A stretch of 64,000 bases of DNA from Kribbella rubisoli (GTDB taxonomy: Bacteria > Actinomycetota > Actinomycetes > Propionibacteriales > Kribbellaceae). This document shows positions 52,519 through 61,171 of the stretch, one piece after another (position 1 is the first letter of the stretch; each line of letters begins with the position of its first letter). The notes under the pieces were generated by a model that saw only the letters and a program-made list of their open reading frames with translations, had not been told where the DNA came from and made no database searches. The stretch lies in contig NZ_SHKR01000015.1 in assembly GCF_004217145.1 (NCBI RefSeq), positions 620,001 through 684,000 on the forward strand. The letters are read 5' to 3'. Position numbers and translations under genes: made by a program.

Positions 52519-54552
52519 ATGACCAGCACCAGCCGTGTCGCCATCGACGTCGGCGGTACGTTCACCGATGTCGTCGAACTGCTGCCGGCCACCGGTGAGA
52601 TCCGGTTCGACAAGGTGCCAACGACGCCGGCCCAGCCCACCGATGCCGTGCTGAACGCGTTCGGTACCACGCGGACCGCGCTGCCGGAGGTGGCGATGTT
52701 CACCCACGGTACGACGCTTGGCCTGAACGCCCTGCTGACTCGCACCGGTGCACGGACCGCCGTGATAGGCACAGCTGGCTTCCGGGACGTCTACCTGCTC
52801 GGCCGAACCGATCGCCGGACCAACTACGACATCACCTACCGCCCGCCGCCCGCGCTGCTGGAGCGCTACGACACCTTCGAAGTGCCCGAACGCAGCCTGT
52901 TCGACGGATCGGTCCATCGGCCGCTCGACGTCGACGCGGCGCGAGCGGTCGCCGCCACGATCGCAGAGCGCGGCTACGACTCGGTGGCGGTTGCCTTCCT
53001 GCACGCCTACGCCAACCCGGCGCACGAGCTGCGGATGCGGGGGATCCTGGCCGAGGTGGCTCCTGACGTCGCGGTGACGTTGTCGCACGAGCTGTCCCGC
53101 GAGTACCGCGAGTACGAACGGACCAGTACGGCGGTCCTTGACGCGTATGTGAAGCCGATCGTGCGGCGCTATCTCGAGCGGCTGGAAGGTGAACTGCGGG
53201 GCGGCGGGTTCGAGGGCCGGTTCCTGATGACTCGGTCCGGTGGCGGCGCGATGACCGCGAGCGTGGCCCGGGAACAGCCGGTCAGCCTGATCCTGTCCGG
53301 ACCGGCCGGCGGGGTGATCGGTGCGAGCGCATTCAGCACGCTGATCGGCGAGCCGAACCTGATCACCATCGACATGGGCGGGACCAGCCTGGACGCGTCG
53401 CTGGTGATCGACGGCGAACCCGTGCTGCATCAGGGCGCCGAGTTCGAGCAGTTGCCGATCAACACGCCCTCGCTCTACATCCACACCATCGGCGCGGGTG
53501 GTGGCTCGATTGCCTGGCTCGATGATGCGGGGGTCCTGCAGGTAGGTCCGCAGAGCGCCGGTGCGGATCCCGGTCCGGCGTCGTACGGTCGCGGCGGGAC
53601 TGCGCCGACGTTCACCGACGCGGCACTGATCGTCGGCTATCTCGGGGCGGCCACGCCGCTGGGCGGCCGGCTCGTGCTCGACGACGCGCTCGCCAGGGCG
53701 GCACTGAAACCGCTCGCCGGCCAGCTCGAGCTCAGCCCGGCCGCGCTGGCCCGCGGCATCATCCGCATCTCGACGGCGAAGATCACCGGCGCCGTACGGG
53801 CGATCACCGTCGAGGTCGGCCGGGATCCGAAGGACTTCGCGCTGCTGTCGTTCGGAGGGGGCGGCGGACTGGTGGCGGTCGATGTCGCGCGTGAATTGTC
53901 GATCCCGACGGTGATCGTGCCGCCGGGCCAGGGTGCGTTCTCGGCTTTCGGGATGTTGTTCGCCGATGTTCAGCACGACTTCGCGCAGACCTCGGTGATG
54001 CCACTCGCCGATCTGGACGAGACCCGGCTGGCCGCGGCGTACGACGCGATGGCCGAGGAGGCTGCGTCCGCCTTGGCCGCGGACGGGGTCGAGCCCGCGG
54101 CACAGGTGCTGGTTCGCAGCGTCGACGTCCGCTATTCGGGACAGGAACACAGTGTGACCGTGCCGGTGCCGGAGGACGGCCGGGTGGGTTCCGTCGAGCG
54201 AGCGTTCGCTGAGCTGCACGAGCGGCAGTACGGCCACACGATGACCGATCCGATCGAGATCACCACACTCCGGATGCGGGCCACCGGCATGGTCGCGAAA
54301 CCGACGCTGCCCCGGCTGCCTCGCCGTACCTCCGGGGAACCGTTGCCGAACGCAACCAGATCCGTGTACGTGTCCGCGGAGCGTCCGCAGGAGTCGTACG
54401 CGCTGTACTCGCGCGAGGACCTGCTCGCCGGTGATGAGCTGGCCGGCCCGGCCGTCATCGCCGAGCACACCGCGACCACCGTGATCCACGCCGGCGACCT
54501 GCTCTGGGTCGGCGATCACGGCGAGCTGATCATCACTGTCGAAGGAGTCTGA
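52519..54552 (+). CDS. Hydantoinase/oxoprolinase subunit A (HyuA-like), second copy
   Basis: A 677-residue relative of the protein encoded at 40592-42640, and clearly a separate paralogue rather than a recent duplicate. It opens VAIDVGGTFTDVVELLPATG and has MFTHGTTLGLNALLTRTGAR, ITIDMGGTSLDASLVID and FGGGGGLVAVDVARELSIPT. The start ATG 52519 has AAAGG eight bases upstream; two in-frame ATGs upstream are less likely. It overlaps hyuB by one base (TGATG). With HyuB it would hydrolyse a cyclic amide using ATP. Diverges from the importer operon. Confidence 0.85.
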   Translation: MTSTSRVAIDVGGTFTDVVELLPATGEIRFDKVPTTPAQPTDAVLNAFGTTRTALPEVAMFTHGTTLGLNALLTRTGARTAVIGTAGFRDVYLLGRTDRRTNYDITYRPPPALLERYDTFEVPERSLFDGSVHRPLDVDAARAVAATIAERGYDSVAVAFLHAYANPAHELRMRGILAEVAPDVAVTLSHELSREYREYERTSTAVLDAYVKPIVRRYLERLEGELRGGGFEGRFLMTRSGGGAMTASVAREQPVSLILSGPAGGVIGASAFSTLIGEPNLITIDMGGTSLDASLVIDGEPVLHQGAEFEQLPINTPSLYIHTIGAGGGSIAWLDDAGVLQVGPQSAGADPGPASYGRGGTAPTFTDAALIVGYLGAATPLGGRLVLDDALARAALKPLAGQLELSPAALARGIIRISTAKITGAVRAITVEVGRDPKDFALLSFGGGGGLVAVDVARELSIPTVIVPPGQGAFSAFGMLFADVQHDFAQTSVMPLADLDETRLAAAYDAMAEEAASALAADGVEPAAQVLVRSVDVRYSGQEHSVTVPVPEDGRVGSVERAFAELHERQYGHTMTDPIEITTLRMRATGMVAKPTLPRLPRRTSGEPLPNATRSVYVSAERPQESYALYSREDLLAGDELAGPAVIAEHTATTVIHAGDLLWVGDHGELIITVEGV

Positions 54553-56267
54553 TGAACGACTCGATCACCATCGAGGTCATCCGGCACGGTCTGCTGGCCG
54601 CTGCCGAGGAGATGGCCCGCAACCTGTGCCGGACGGCGTACAACACTGTCGTCTACGAGATCCACGACTACGGCATCGGCATCCACGACGCGGCGGGCGA
54701 CGTGGTGGCCGACGCTCCGGGCATCGCGGTGTTCACGCGCGGCAACGATCACGGCATCAAGGCGGCGAAAGAGTTTGTGGGTGTGGACGCGATGCTGCCC
54801 GGTGACGTGTTCCTGCTGAACTACCCGTACTGGTCGTCCGCGCACACGCTCGACCCGCTGGTCTTCGCGCCCATCCACGTCGGCGGTGAGCTGATCGGAT
54901 TCGCCTCGTGTCGCGTGCACGTGCTCGACCTGAAGCAGAAGGACCCCGGGTACGTCCTCGACTCGACGGACATGTACCAGGAGGGCCTGTTCTTCCCGGC
55001 CACCAAGCTGTATCGCGAGGGTGAGGCCAACGAGGACATCTTCAACGTGATCCGCTTCAACAGCCGCCTGCCGGAACGGACGATCGGCGATCTGCAGGCC
55101 CAGGTGTCCGCGTGTGTGACCGGGGTACGTCGCACGCAGGCGATCGCGGCGAAGTATGGTGTACCGGCGCTGACCGGTGCGATGGATGCGATCAACGACC
55201 ACGGCGAACGGCTGGCCCGGATCGCGCTGGCGAAGCTGACGAAGGGGACGTGGACCGCGTACGACTTCGTCGACTCCGACGGTGTGGACCTCGACCGGAT
55301 GGTGAAGCTCAATGTCACCGTGACCGTCACCGATGAAGAGATGGTCATCGACTGGACCGGCACCGATCGCGATGTCCGTGGCCCGATCAATCTGCCGGTC
55401 GGCCAGACAGCGGCGTTCTGCAGTCTGGTGTTCAAGGCGGTCACCACGCCGGACACGCCAGTTGTCGCAGGCAACTTCCGGCCGCTGCGGATCGTCACCG
55501 AACCCGGCTCGGTGGTGCATGCCGTGCCGCCGATGCCGACCTTCACGCTCTGGACCGGGTTGCTCGGTGGCGAAGTGGTCTTGAAGGCGTTGGCGCAGGG
55601 GATGCCGGATCGGGTTCCGGCGTGCTCGGGTGGTGACGTCTGCTCGATGATGGGGCTCGGGATCAACCCGCGCAACGGCGAACAGTGGCTGGAGGCAACC
55701 AACGAGGCGGTCGGCTTCGGCGGGCACGCCGGTGATGACGGCGCGGACGGCATCATGCATCTGACCGAGCCTGGCTGCCGGAGCAACCCGGTCGAGGTGC
55801 TGGAGACGAAGTCCCCGATGTTCATCGAGTCCTACGGTTACCGGCCGGACACGGGCGGAGCCGGTCGGCACCGCGGGGGAGTAGGAGTCGGGCGTGCCTA
55901 CCGATTCACCGCTCCGGCGACCGGGATCTGCCTTGTTTACAAGACGAAGACCAAGCCGTGGGCGATCGACGGCGGGCACGAAGGCGACAACAACCACATC
56001 ATCCTCAACCCCGGTACCGATCGCGAAGTGGTGCAGGGCGGCAGCTACAACCGGCTCGAGGCCGGCGAGGTGCTGGTGAACAACACCGGCGGCGGAGGGG
56101 GCTACGGTGATCCGCTCAAGCGTGATCCCGGGCGGGTGGCGACCGACGTACGCAACGGGTTCGTGTCGGTGGGAGCGGCTGAGCGGGAGTACGGTGTCGT
56201 GGTCGACTCGTCGACGTTCGAGATCGACGAGGCCGCTACCGCCCGGCTGCGGAAGGATGCGGCATGA
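54552..56267 (+). CDS. Hydantoinase/oxoprolinase subunit B (HyuB-like), second copy
   Basis: A 571-residue protein beginning MNDSITIEVIRHGLLAAAEE, with the family blocks ARNLCRTAYNTVVYEIHDYG, GDVFLLNYPYWSSAHTLDPL and SYGYRPDTGGAGRHRGGVGV, and a terminal NNTGGGGGYGDPLKRDPGR. The NYPYWSSAHT variant replaces the NDSYLGGTH of the first copy, which points to a different substrate. The family's conserved metal/active-site region is otherwise intact. It starts one base inside the hyuA stop and overlaps the amidohydrolase gene by ATGA, so the three are one transcription unit. Confidence 0.85.
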   Translation: MNDSITIEVIRHGLLAAAEEMARNLCRTAYNTVVYEIHDYGIGIHDAAGDVVADAPGIAVFTRGNDHGIKAAKEFVGVDAMLPGDVFLLNYPYWSSAHTLDPLVFAPIHVGGELIGFASCRVHVLDLKQKDPGYVLDSTDMYQEGLFFPATKLYREGEANEDIFNVIRFNSRLPERTIGDLQAQVSACVTGVRRTQAIAAKYGVPALTGAMDAINDHGERLARIALAKLTKGTWTAYDFVDSDGVDLDRMVKLNVTVTVTDEEMVIDWTGTDRDVRGPINLPVGQTAAFCSLVFKAVTTPDTPVVAGNFRPLRIVTEPGSVVHAVPPMPTFTLWTGLLGGEVVLKALAQGMPDRVPACSGGDVCSMMGLGINPRNGEQWLEATNEAVGFGGHAGDDGADGIMHLTEPGCRSNPVEVLETKSPMFIESYGYRPDTGGAGRHRGGVGVGRAYRFTAPATGICLVYKTKTKPWAIDGGHEGDNNHIILNPGTDREVVQGGSYNRLEAGEVLVNNTGGGGGYGDPLKRDPGRVATDVRNGFVSVGAAEREYGVVVDSSTFEIDEAATARLRKDAA

Positions 56268-57454
56268 GCAATTCTCTGTCGATCATCAACGCCACCATCT
56301 TCGACGGCGTCTCGGACGAGCTGATCGAAGGATCGGTGCACGTCGTGGACGACCGGATTGCGGCCGTCGGAGGGACATCCGAACCAGCCGACCGGGTGCT
56401 CGATGCCCGTGGCCGCACGGTCCTTCCCGGCTTGATCGATGCCCACTGTCACGCCTACGGCATCGACTTGGACCTGCTGAAGCTGGAGTCCGCTCCGCTC
56501 AGTTACGTGGCGCTGGTTGCCGCCCGGCGGCTGGCCGGAGCGCTGGCGCGGGGGTTCACGACCGTGCGGGACCCGAGCGGGGGAGATGCTGGACTCGCGC
56601 GGGCGATCGCCGAGGGATTGTTGCCTTCGCCCCGGTATCTCTGGACCGGGCCGGCGCTCAGCCAAACCGGTGGCCACGGTGATGTACGGGCTGCAGACAG
56701 CGATCTCTGCGGTTGTTCGTCGCACTCGGTCGAGGTGGTCGACGGCGTCGATCCGCTCCGGCGAGCCGTCCGCGACCGGTTCCGCCGCGGCGCGCACGCG
56801 ATCAAGATCATGGCGTCCGGTGGCGTCGTCTCGTTGACCGATCCGATCCGCATCCCGCAGTACTCCGCTGACGAGATCCGGGCCGTCACCGACGAGGCGA
56901 CCCGCCGCGGGAGCTACGTCGTCGCGCACGCATATTCCGCGGAGGCGATCCGGCACGCGATCGACAACGGGGTCCGCAGCATTGAGCACGGGAACCTGCT
57001 CGACGCCGAGACCGCCGAGGCCATGGCCGCGGCCGGTGCGTTCCTCGTGCCGACGCTCGCGGCGTACGACGCAATGGACCGCCGGGGCGCCGAGCTCGGG
57101 ATGGCGCCGGTGTCCCGGGAGAAGAACCGCGAGGTCCTGGAAGCCGGCCGCACCGCCGTCGAGCTTGCCCGTGCGGCCGGCGTCCGGGTCGGCTTCGGCA
57201 CTGACCTGATGGGTGTTCTGGAGGACGAGCAACTCAACGGGCTGCGCCTGCAGATCGAAGTCGACGGCCCGGCAACTGCCCTCCGCTCCGCCACCTCTGT
57301 CAACGCTGACCTTCTCGGCCGCCCGGACCTCGGCCGGGTCCGTGAGGGCTGCGTCGCCGACCTCCTCATCCTCGACGGCAACCCGCTCCACGACCCGTCC
57401 CCGCTCTGGACCGCCGGCGACCGCACTGTCATCCAGGCGGGCGCAGTCCTCTAG
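56264..57454 (+). CDS. Imidazolonepropionase-like amidohydrolase
   Basis: A 396-residue member of the metal-dependent amidohydrolase superfamily. H61 and H63 in LIDAHCHAYG are the first metal ligands. Metal/substrate His residues follow in YVVAHAYSAEAIRHA and RSIEHGNLLD, and GFGTDLMG supplies the last Asp. IKIMASGGVVS carries the Lys typical of the imidazolonepropionase/prolidase-like group. The beta-sandwich is split over both ends (VLDARGRTVLPG; CVADLLILDGNPLHDPS). It cleaves C-N bonds in rings or dipeptides. As the third gene of the second hyuAB unit, it probably hydrolyses a product or precursor of that step. Confidence 0.85.
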   Translation: MSNSLSIINATIFDGVSDELIEGSVHVVDDRIAAVGGTSEPADRVLDARGRTVLPGLIDAHCHAYGIDLDLLKLESAPLSYVALVAARRLAGALARGFTTVRDPSGGDAGLARAIAEGLLPSPRYLWTGPALSQTGGHGDVRAADSDLCGCSSHSVEVVDGVDPLRRAVRDRFRRGAHAIKIMASGGVVSLTDPIRIPQYSADEIRAVTDEATRRGSYVVAHAYSAEAIRHAIDNGVRSIEHGNLLDAETAEAMAAAGAFLVPTLAAYDAMDRRGAELGMAPVSREKNREVLEAGRTAVELARAAGVRVGFGTDLMGVLEDEQLNGLRLQIEVDGPATALRSATSVNADLLGRPDLGRVREGCVADLLILDGNPLHDPSPLWTAGDRTVIQAGAVL

Positions 57455-57464
57455 TCGGAGCTGC

Positions 57465-57490
57465 CCAGGTAGGCCCTGCGGCCTAGCTGG
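57465..57490 (+). terminator. Hairpin terminator after the amidohydrolase gene
   Basis: CCAG-g-TAGGCC (57465-57475) pairs with GGCCTA-g-CTGG (57480-57490) across a 4-base loop, CTGC. The stem has ten pairs with one G-G mismatch. It starts 11 bases after the stop of the amidohydrolase gene and has no T-run. It marks the end of the second hyuAB unit. Confidence 0.6.
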
Positions 57491-57699
57491 TCTTCATCTC
57501 ACCGAGGGTCATCGTCGCCGTATGCAACAACCTTCGCTGCGACGTGGACGACCTGCTTGTCAGGGGTTTTGACGTCGGCGTCCGTGAGGTTGTGCTACCC
57601 AGGGATCATTCGTCGACAATCAACTTGATGAGCTCTGCGTGTTCCTGCGTCTCGAGCTGGCGGCTCGCTACGTAGAGCGCAGGTGCCTACAGCGGACGC

Positions 57700-58236
57700 G
57701 TGGCGGGACTCGAAACCTGCGACGGCCCACCACCCCCCAACAGCACGCCGTTGTCCTGCGCACCACCGAATGCCTGGGCTGTCACCTCCGACGGCTTGGT
57801 GCCGGGACTTGACGCCGAACACGCCCAAACTGCCCTTGAGACGGCCCCAGGTCCGGTCGCCGCCCTCATCGACTATGGAGGGCAGCGAGGTGCCCCCGCC
57901 CGAGACCGCGGCGCTGGGCTGCAGCCGTTCGCGCTTGTGCCCAGGCTCGACGTCATCGCGCTCCTCGGGCTCCGCCCCGAGACACCGGCACTACGGCACG
58001 TCCTGATCGACGACAACGGCCCGGCGCTCGTCGGCCGGCAATGGCGCGGCTTCCTAGTCCACGACGGCAGCTACAGTCCACTCGAACCCGCCATCCATGG
58101 AGCCCACCTGCTCCTCCGCCCCGACCTCTACGACATCCTCGAAAACGTCGTCGGCAAGGACCGACTCAGTCTCGGCTTGACCGTCAGCCACGTCGAGCAG
58201 GAGTCATCACCCGACGAGCTAGAAGCAGAGGACTAG
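57700..58236 (+). CDS. Hypothetical protein, 178 aa, N-terminal part doubtful
   Basis: The second half of the frame reads like a real protein: ALLGLRPETPALRHVLIDD, GRQWRGFLVHDGSYSPLEPA and HLLLRPDLYDILENVVGKDR. The first 60 codons are Pro- and Gly-rich and change character, so the true start may be later or the 5' part may be frame-damaged. I recognise no family. It lies alone in the decayed stretch between the second island and the peptidase gene. Confidence 0.35.
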   Translation: MAGLETCDGPPPPNSTPLSCAPPNAWAVTSDGLVPGLDAEHAQTALETAPGPVAALIDYGGQRGAPARDRGAGLQPFALVPRLDVIALLGLRPETPALRHVLIDDNGPALVGRQWRGFLVHDGSYSPLEPAIHGAHLLLRPDLYDILENVVGKDRLSLGLTVSHVEQESSPDELEAED

Positions 58237-58823
58237 AGCCACTCTTTGCTCACGTCTCCTCTCCTCGTCGCCACGCCGACGCAACGTCTTGGAGAGCGAG
58301 GACGCGGCCCACCTCGGCACGCCGATAACTTCACTGCTCGGATGGCCATACCCTGCCGCGGTGAACTACGAGTGGATCATTGAGCGCCTCGCCCATCTCG
58401 CGGAGGAGTTCAGCGCCTGGTTCAACCGCGGGTCGCAGCCAGCTCGTAAGCTCCAGGACCCGCTAACTCCATCGAAACCCGGACTTCTAATCCCTTGGTC
58501 GCCGGCGTCCAGATCAACTTGTCGCACGTCCGAGCACCGATGTGCTTGAAGAGAAGCTCCACCCTGTGCGGCATACCGTCGACCTCTCCCCACCCGCAGC
58601 TCATATGGCCGCGGCTTCACGGCCTCGATGTGGGCAGCATCATAGCTATCGATCGGAACCCCGCTCGGTGTCATTCTTTGGCAGCGTAGGAGCCCCTCAA
58701 CGTCCCGCAGCACCACCTCTGCTGGCTGCAGCGCCACCCACCCGTGGAGCCTTGTCAAGGCGTCGCCACGCAGCCTGGAACCGTATGGCTAGCGCGATAC
58801 TGAAAGCATCGGGAGTCCCGCAG
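58237..58823. other. Stretch without a supportable gene
   Basis: On the minus strand two short pieces look protein-like, in different frames: YDAAHIEAVKPRPYEL around 58600-58660 and VELLFKHIGARTCDKLIW around 58500-58565. They could be parts of one frameshifted gene, but I cannot join or name them. Confidence 0.25.
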
Positions 58824-59722
58824 TCAGGCACCGTGTGAGAGGGATGCGCCGTTCAGTGTGCCTTCGACCGCCCTCTTGTATTCGGGCCATCCTCCGTCCA
58901 GATCGCCAGCCCATTCCCACTCGTAGCGTTTGGCTCCAAATTCGGTCTGCTCGGGCGGTCTGCCGAGAGCCTCCATGAGCTGCAGGTACCTCACGCTGGC
59001 GGTCGCGAGGCGAGATCTTTGTCGGTAGCCGTCGGCCTTCGGAAAGTCGGTGATCCTCAGGTTCTCCTCGTATGGCTCGCCTCCTAATGCGACGTAGACG
59101 GCATCGATGAGCTCGTGTGTCGGCATCGAGAACAGGCGGACCCGTTGCGAGCTCGGGGGTGCCTTCTCTCCGATGGCGGTGGAGAGTCCGGCGAGATCTC
59201 CGCCGAACCAGTGCGTGGCGGCTGTGGCAGCGAAGCGTGCGAACTGTTTGAAGGTCGGAGGCTTCCCCTTGACTGCGATGGTCCGATGGATCTCTAGGAA
59301 GATTCGGGAGAGTTCGCTAGTCCAGCGCTGTTGGAGATATTCGTCCAGGTAGCGTCCAGCCCAGCCTCTGCGGTGACGCGTGATGATGTCGCGAAGTATC
59401 TCGAAGCCGTCGCGGCGCTCTCCTCCTCCGCTGAACCGGATCCTGCATCCGCATAGTCTGTCAGGAAATCCGCGTCCGGCGGCCGTCCGGGAGTGTGCGG
59501 ATCGTCGTCTTCCGGGCCGACGGTGAGGCTGCGGTGCACAGGAACTCCGGGTCTCCCGAACGGCCGCAACCGCGAGGTCTCACGGGCGTGCAGGGAGACC
59601 TGCTGGCAGGCACCGCGCCCTCGACGTCGTCGCCAACACAAGCCAGGAAGCCGGCTCCATAGTTGCCCTAAGCAATAACCTGTTCCGTCACAGCTCCGTG
59701 AGACGTCGGCAGACCTCGGCAA
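58824..59722 (-). pseudogene. Hypothetical protein gene, frameshifted
   Basis: The last 100 codons (ATG at 59126) are open, ending YKRAVEGTLNGASLSHGA. Reading upstream in the same frame past that ATG stays convincing for another 90 codons (RGWAGRYLDEYLQQRW, TAATHWFGGDLAGLSTAIGE), so the ATG is internal. At about 59390-59400 the sense moves to another frame (GRPPDADFLTDYADAG). A one-base loss there would explain it. The intact protein would exceed 250 residues. No family recognised. Confidence 0.4.
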
Positions 59723-60089
59723 CTTTCGAGCGTTGTCGAGAAAGGAAGCTGCAGGTCACAGGTCAATTTCGCCTGTCGGCGTCAGTTGGAGACATCGGGA
59801 GAACAGATCTACACCGTCTTCGAGGCACCTCCGAAGTCCAACGCCTGGTAATAGCCCGAGCCATCTCCGACATGCGAATCAGGTAAGTGAGAAGCCCACC
59901 CACCCACGGGCCTATCGCCCGGGGCATCCTTTCCGGCTCGCCGAGCCAGCCGGCTCCGCCGGCGACCTGCAGCTGCCGCGGCGTTGCGCTCGCTACGCTC
60001 GCGTGCGACTGCCCCGTGGTTACGCCGACCGGAACGGTCGAACAAGAACGCCCCGGGCCGGGACGGCGACCCGACTGCGAAGACTGAAC
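59723..60089. other. Stretch without a supportable gene
   Basis: Only shadow frames are seen. The 3' part of the recombinase relic should lie here by length but I find no recognisable catalytic Arg or Tyr motifs in any minus-strand frame. Confidence 0.3.
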
Positions 60090-60342
60090 GCGTGGTGGGT
60101 ACGACTCGGCGGCGGCCGCTCGCGCGACCGCAGCTCGGCGAGGTAAATCCTCGATGTCGACCGGACTCCAGGACCAGGGGGTAGCCCCCGCTGACCAACT
60201 GGAACCGCTCGGCCACTCTCGTCCGGGTCTCGATCGTGTCCACCGCCAGCCGACGAGCGAGCATCTGCGGGCGCCAGCCGTCGACCATCGCCTCAAAGAC
60301 GCGGTCATCGGCCCGGAACAGCGTGACGTCAGGGCCGGGCAA
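60090..60342 (-). pseudogene. Tyrosine recombinase/phage integrase, N-terminal relic with frameshifts
   Basis: The first frame reads PDVTLFRADDRVFEAMVDGW and RPQMLARRLAVDTIETRTRV, the start of the SAM-like core-binding domain of actinobacterial tyrosine recombinases. The sense then moves to a second frame (TPWSWSPVDIEDLP, about 60160-60190) and a third (FLAELRSRERP-like, YLAELRSRERPPPSR, about 60110-60150). The C-terminal catalytic domain is not recognisable. It is a dead integrase, and suggests that the DNA between here and the catabolic islands arrived on, or next to, a mobile element. Confidence 0.55.
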
Positions 60343-61120
60343 CAGCCGCGGGACGAGGCCGACACACCTTTCGTATGAACACGCTGCACTCGCATTGCGA
60401 CCTGGCTGCCCGGCCGCCCTTGTCGCGGCGGAGGAGTATCGATGACCGGCGGGTGCGCGGCTTCCTCGCCGACCCCGAGTTCGCAGGCAAGGCCGCGCAC
60501 CCGATCCGGGCCTCCGCAGCTACCTCGCGGGTCCTGGTTCGGGCGTTGACGGCCGCGCGTGCGCGATCGAGGTCGACGTACCGATCGCATTCCTGCCGGG
60601 GTGGCTGGCCGCCCTCATCTGACGCGGCGAACGATGTCGTACCGCTGGGCACCCGGAGGGGCCAGACGAGAGAATGACGGGTCACTGATCGCCTCGGCTA
60701 CGGCGAGCGCCGTCGGGATCGGTTGCCACGCCTGGCGACTCCAGGTGGGCGTAGTACTTCTCCAGAGTCGGTCGAAGCTCTCCCGGGTGTAGTACTCGAG
60801 TTCGATGCGGCGTGGCTGATGGTCTTTGTGTCTTCCAGCAGACGTTTCCTCCCCACGGACGATGGTCGTCCCCCAGGTGCAGTGGCTCCGTCGCGGCGCT
60901 CGGGTGGAGTCGCCCCACTGCGGAAGTCGTGGTCCTGGAAGCCGGGGGCCGAGGATGCCGACGCGTCGGGGGAGGGCGGCGATCATCGCTGGGAGTCGTC
61001 CTCGAAAGCGTCCACCACCAGCCGAGCGGCTAGGGCTGCGGTCACCCGGTGGGTCGAGGTCGTCGGTTCGGATTGAGGCGGGGGCAGCCCCCTGGCCCGA
61101 AAAGGCGGAGCCAGAATCCA
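60343..61120. other. Decayed stretch before the S9 peptidase
   Basis: No intact gene. On the minus strand, RIELEYYTRESFDRLW (about 60770-60820) and LEKYYAHLESPGVATDPDGA (about 60700-60760) lie in two frames of the same stretch and may be parts of one broken gene of unknown family. Confidence 0.25.
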
Positions 61121-61149
61121 TTGTCTCTAGTGCAATATCACATTACAGT
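61121..61149 (+). promoter_or_regulatory. Promoter for the S9 peptidase gene
   Basis: TTGTCT (61121-61126) and TACAGT (61144-61149) are 17 bases apart, a good match to the vegetative actinobacterial consensus. The expected transcript start is about 61155. This rules out translation starts before that point. Confidence 0.5.
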
Positions 61150-61171
61150 GGCACGATCTAAGCCGCGCGGT

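Noticed and set aside
59980..60012. GCGCTCGCTACGCTCGCG as a repeat element or binding site
   Set aside because: This sort of GCTC/GAGC-rich string is common in high-GC DNA and occurs once in the window.
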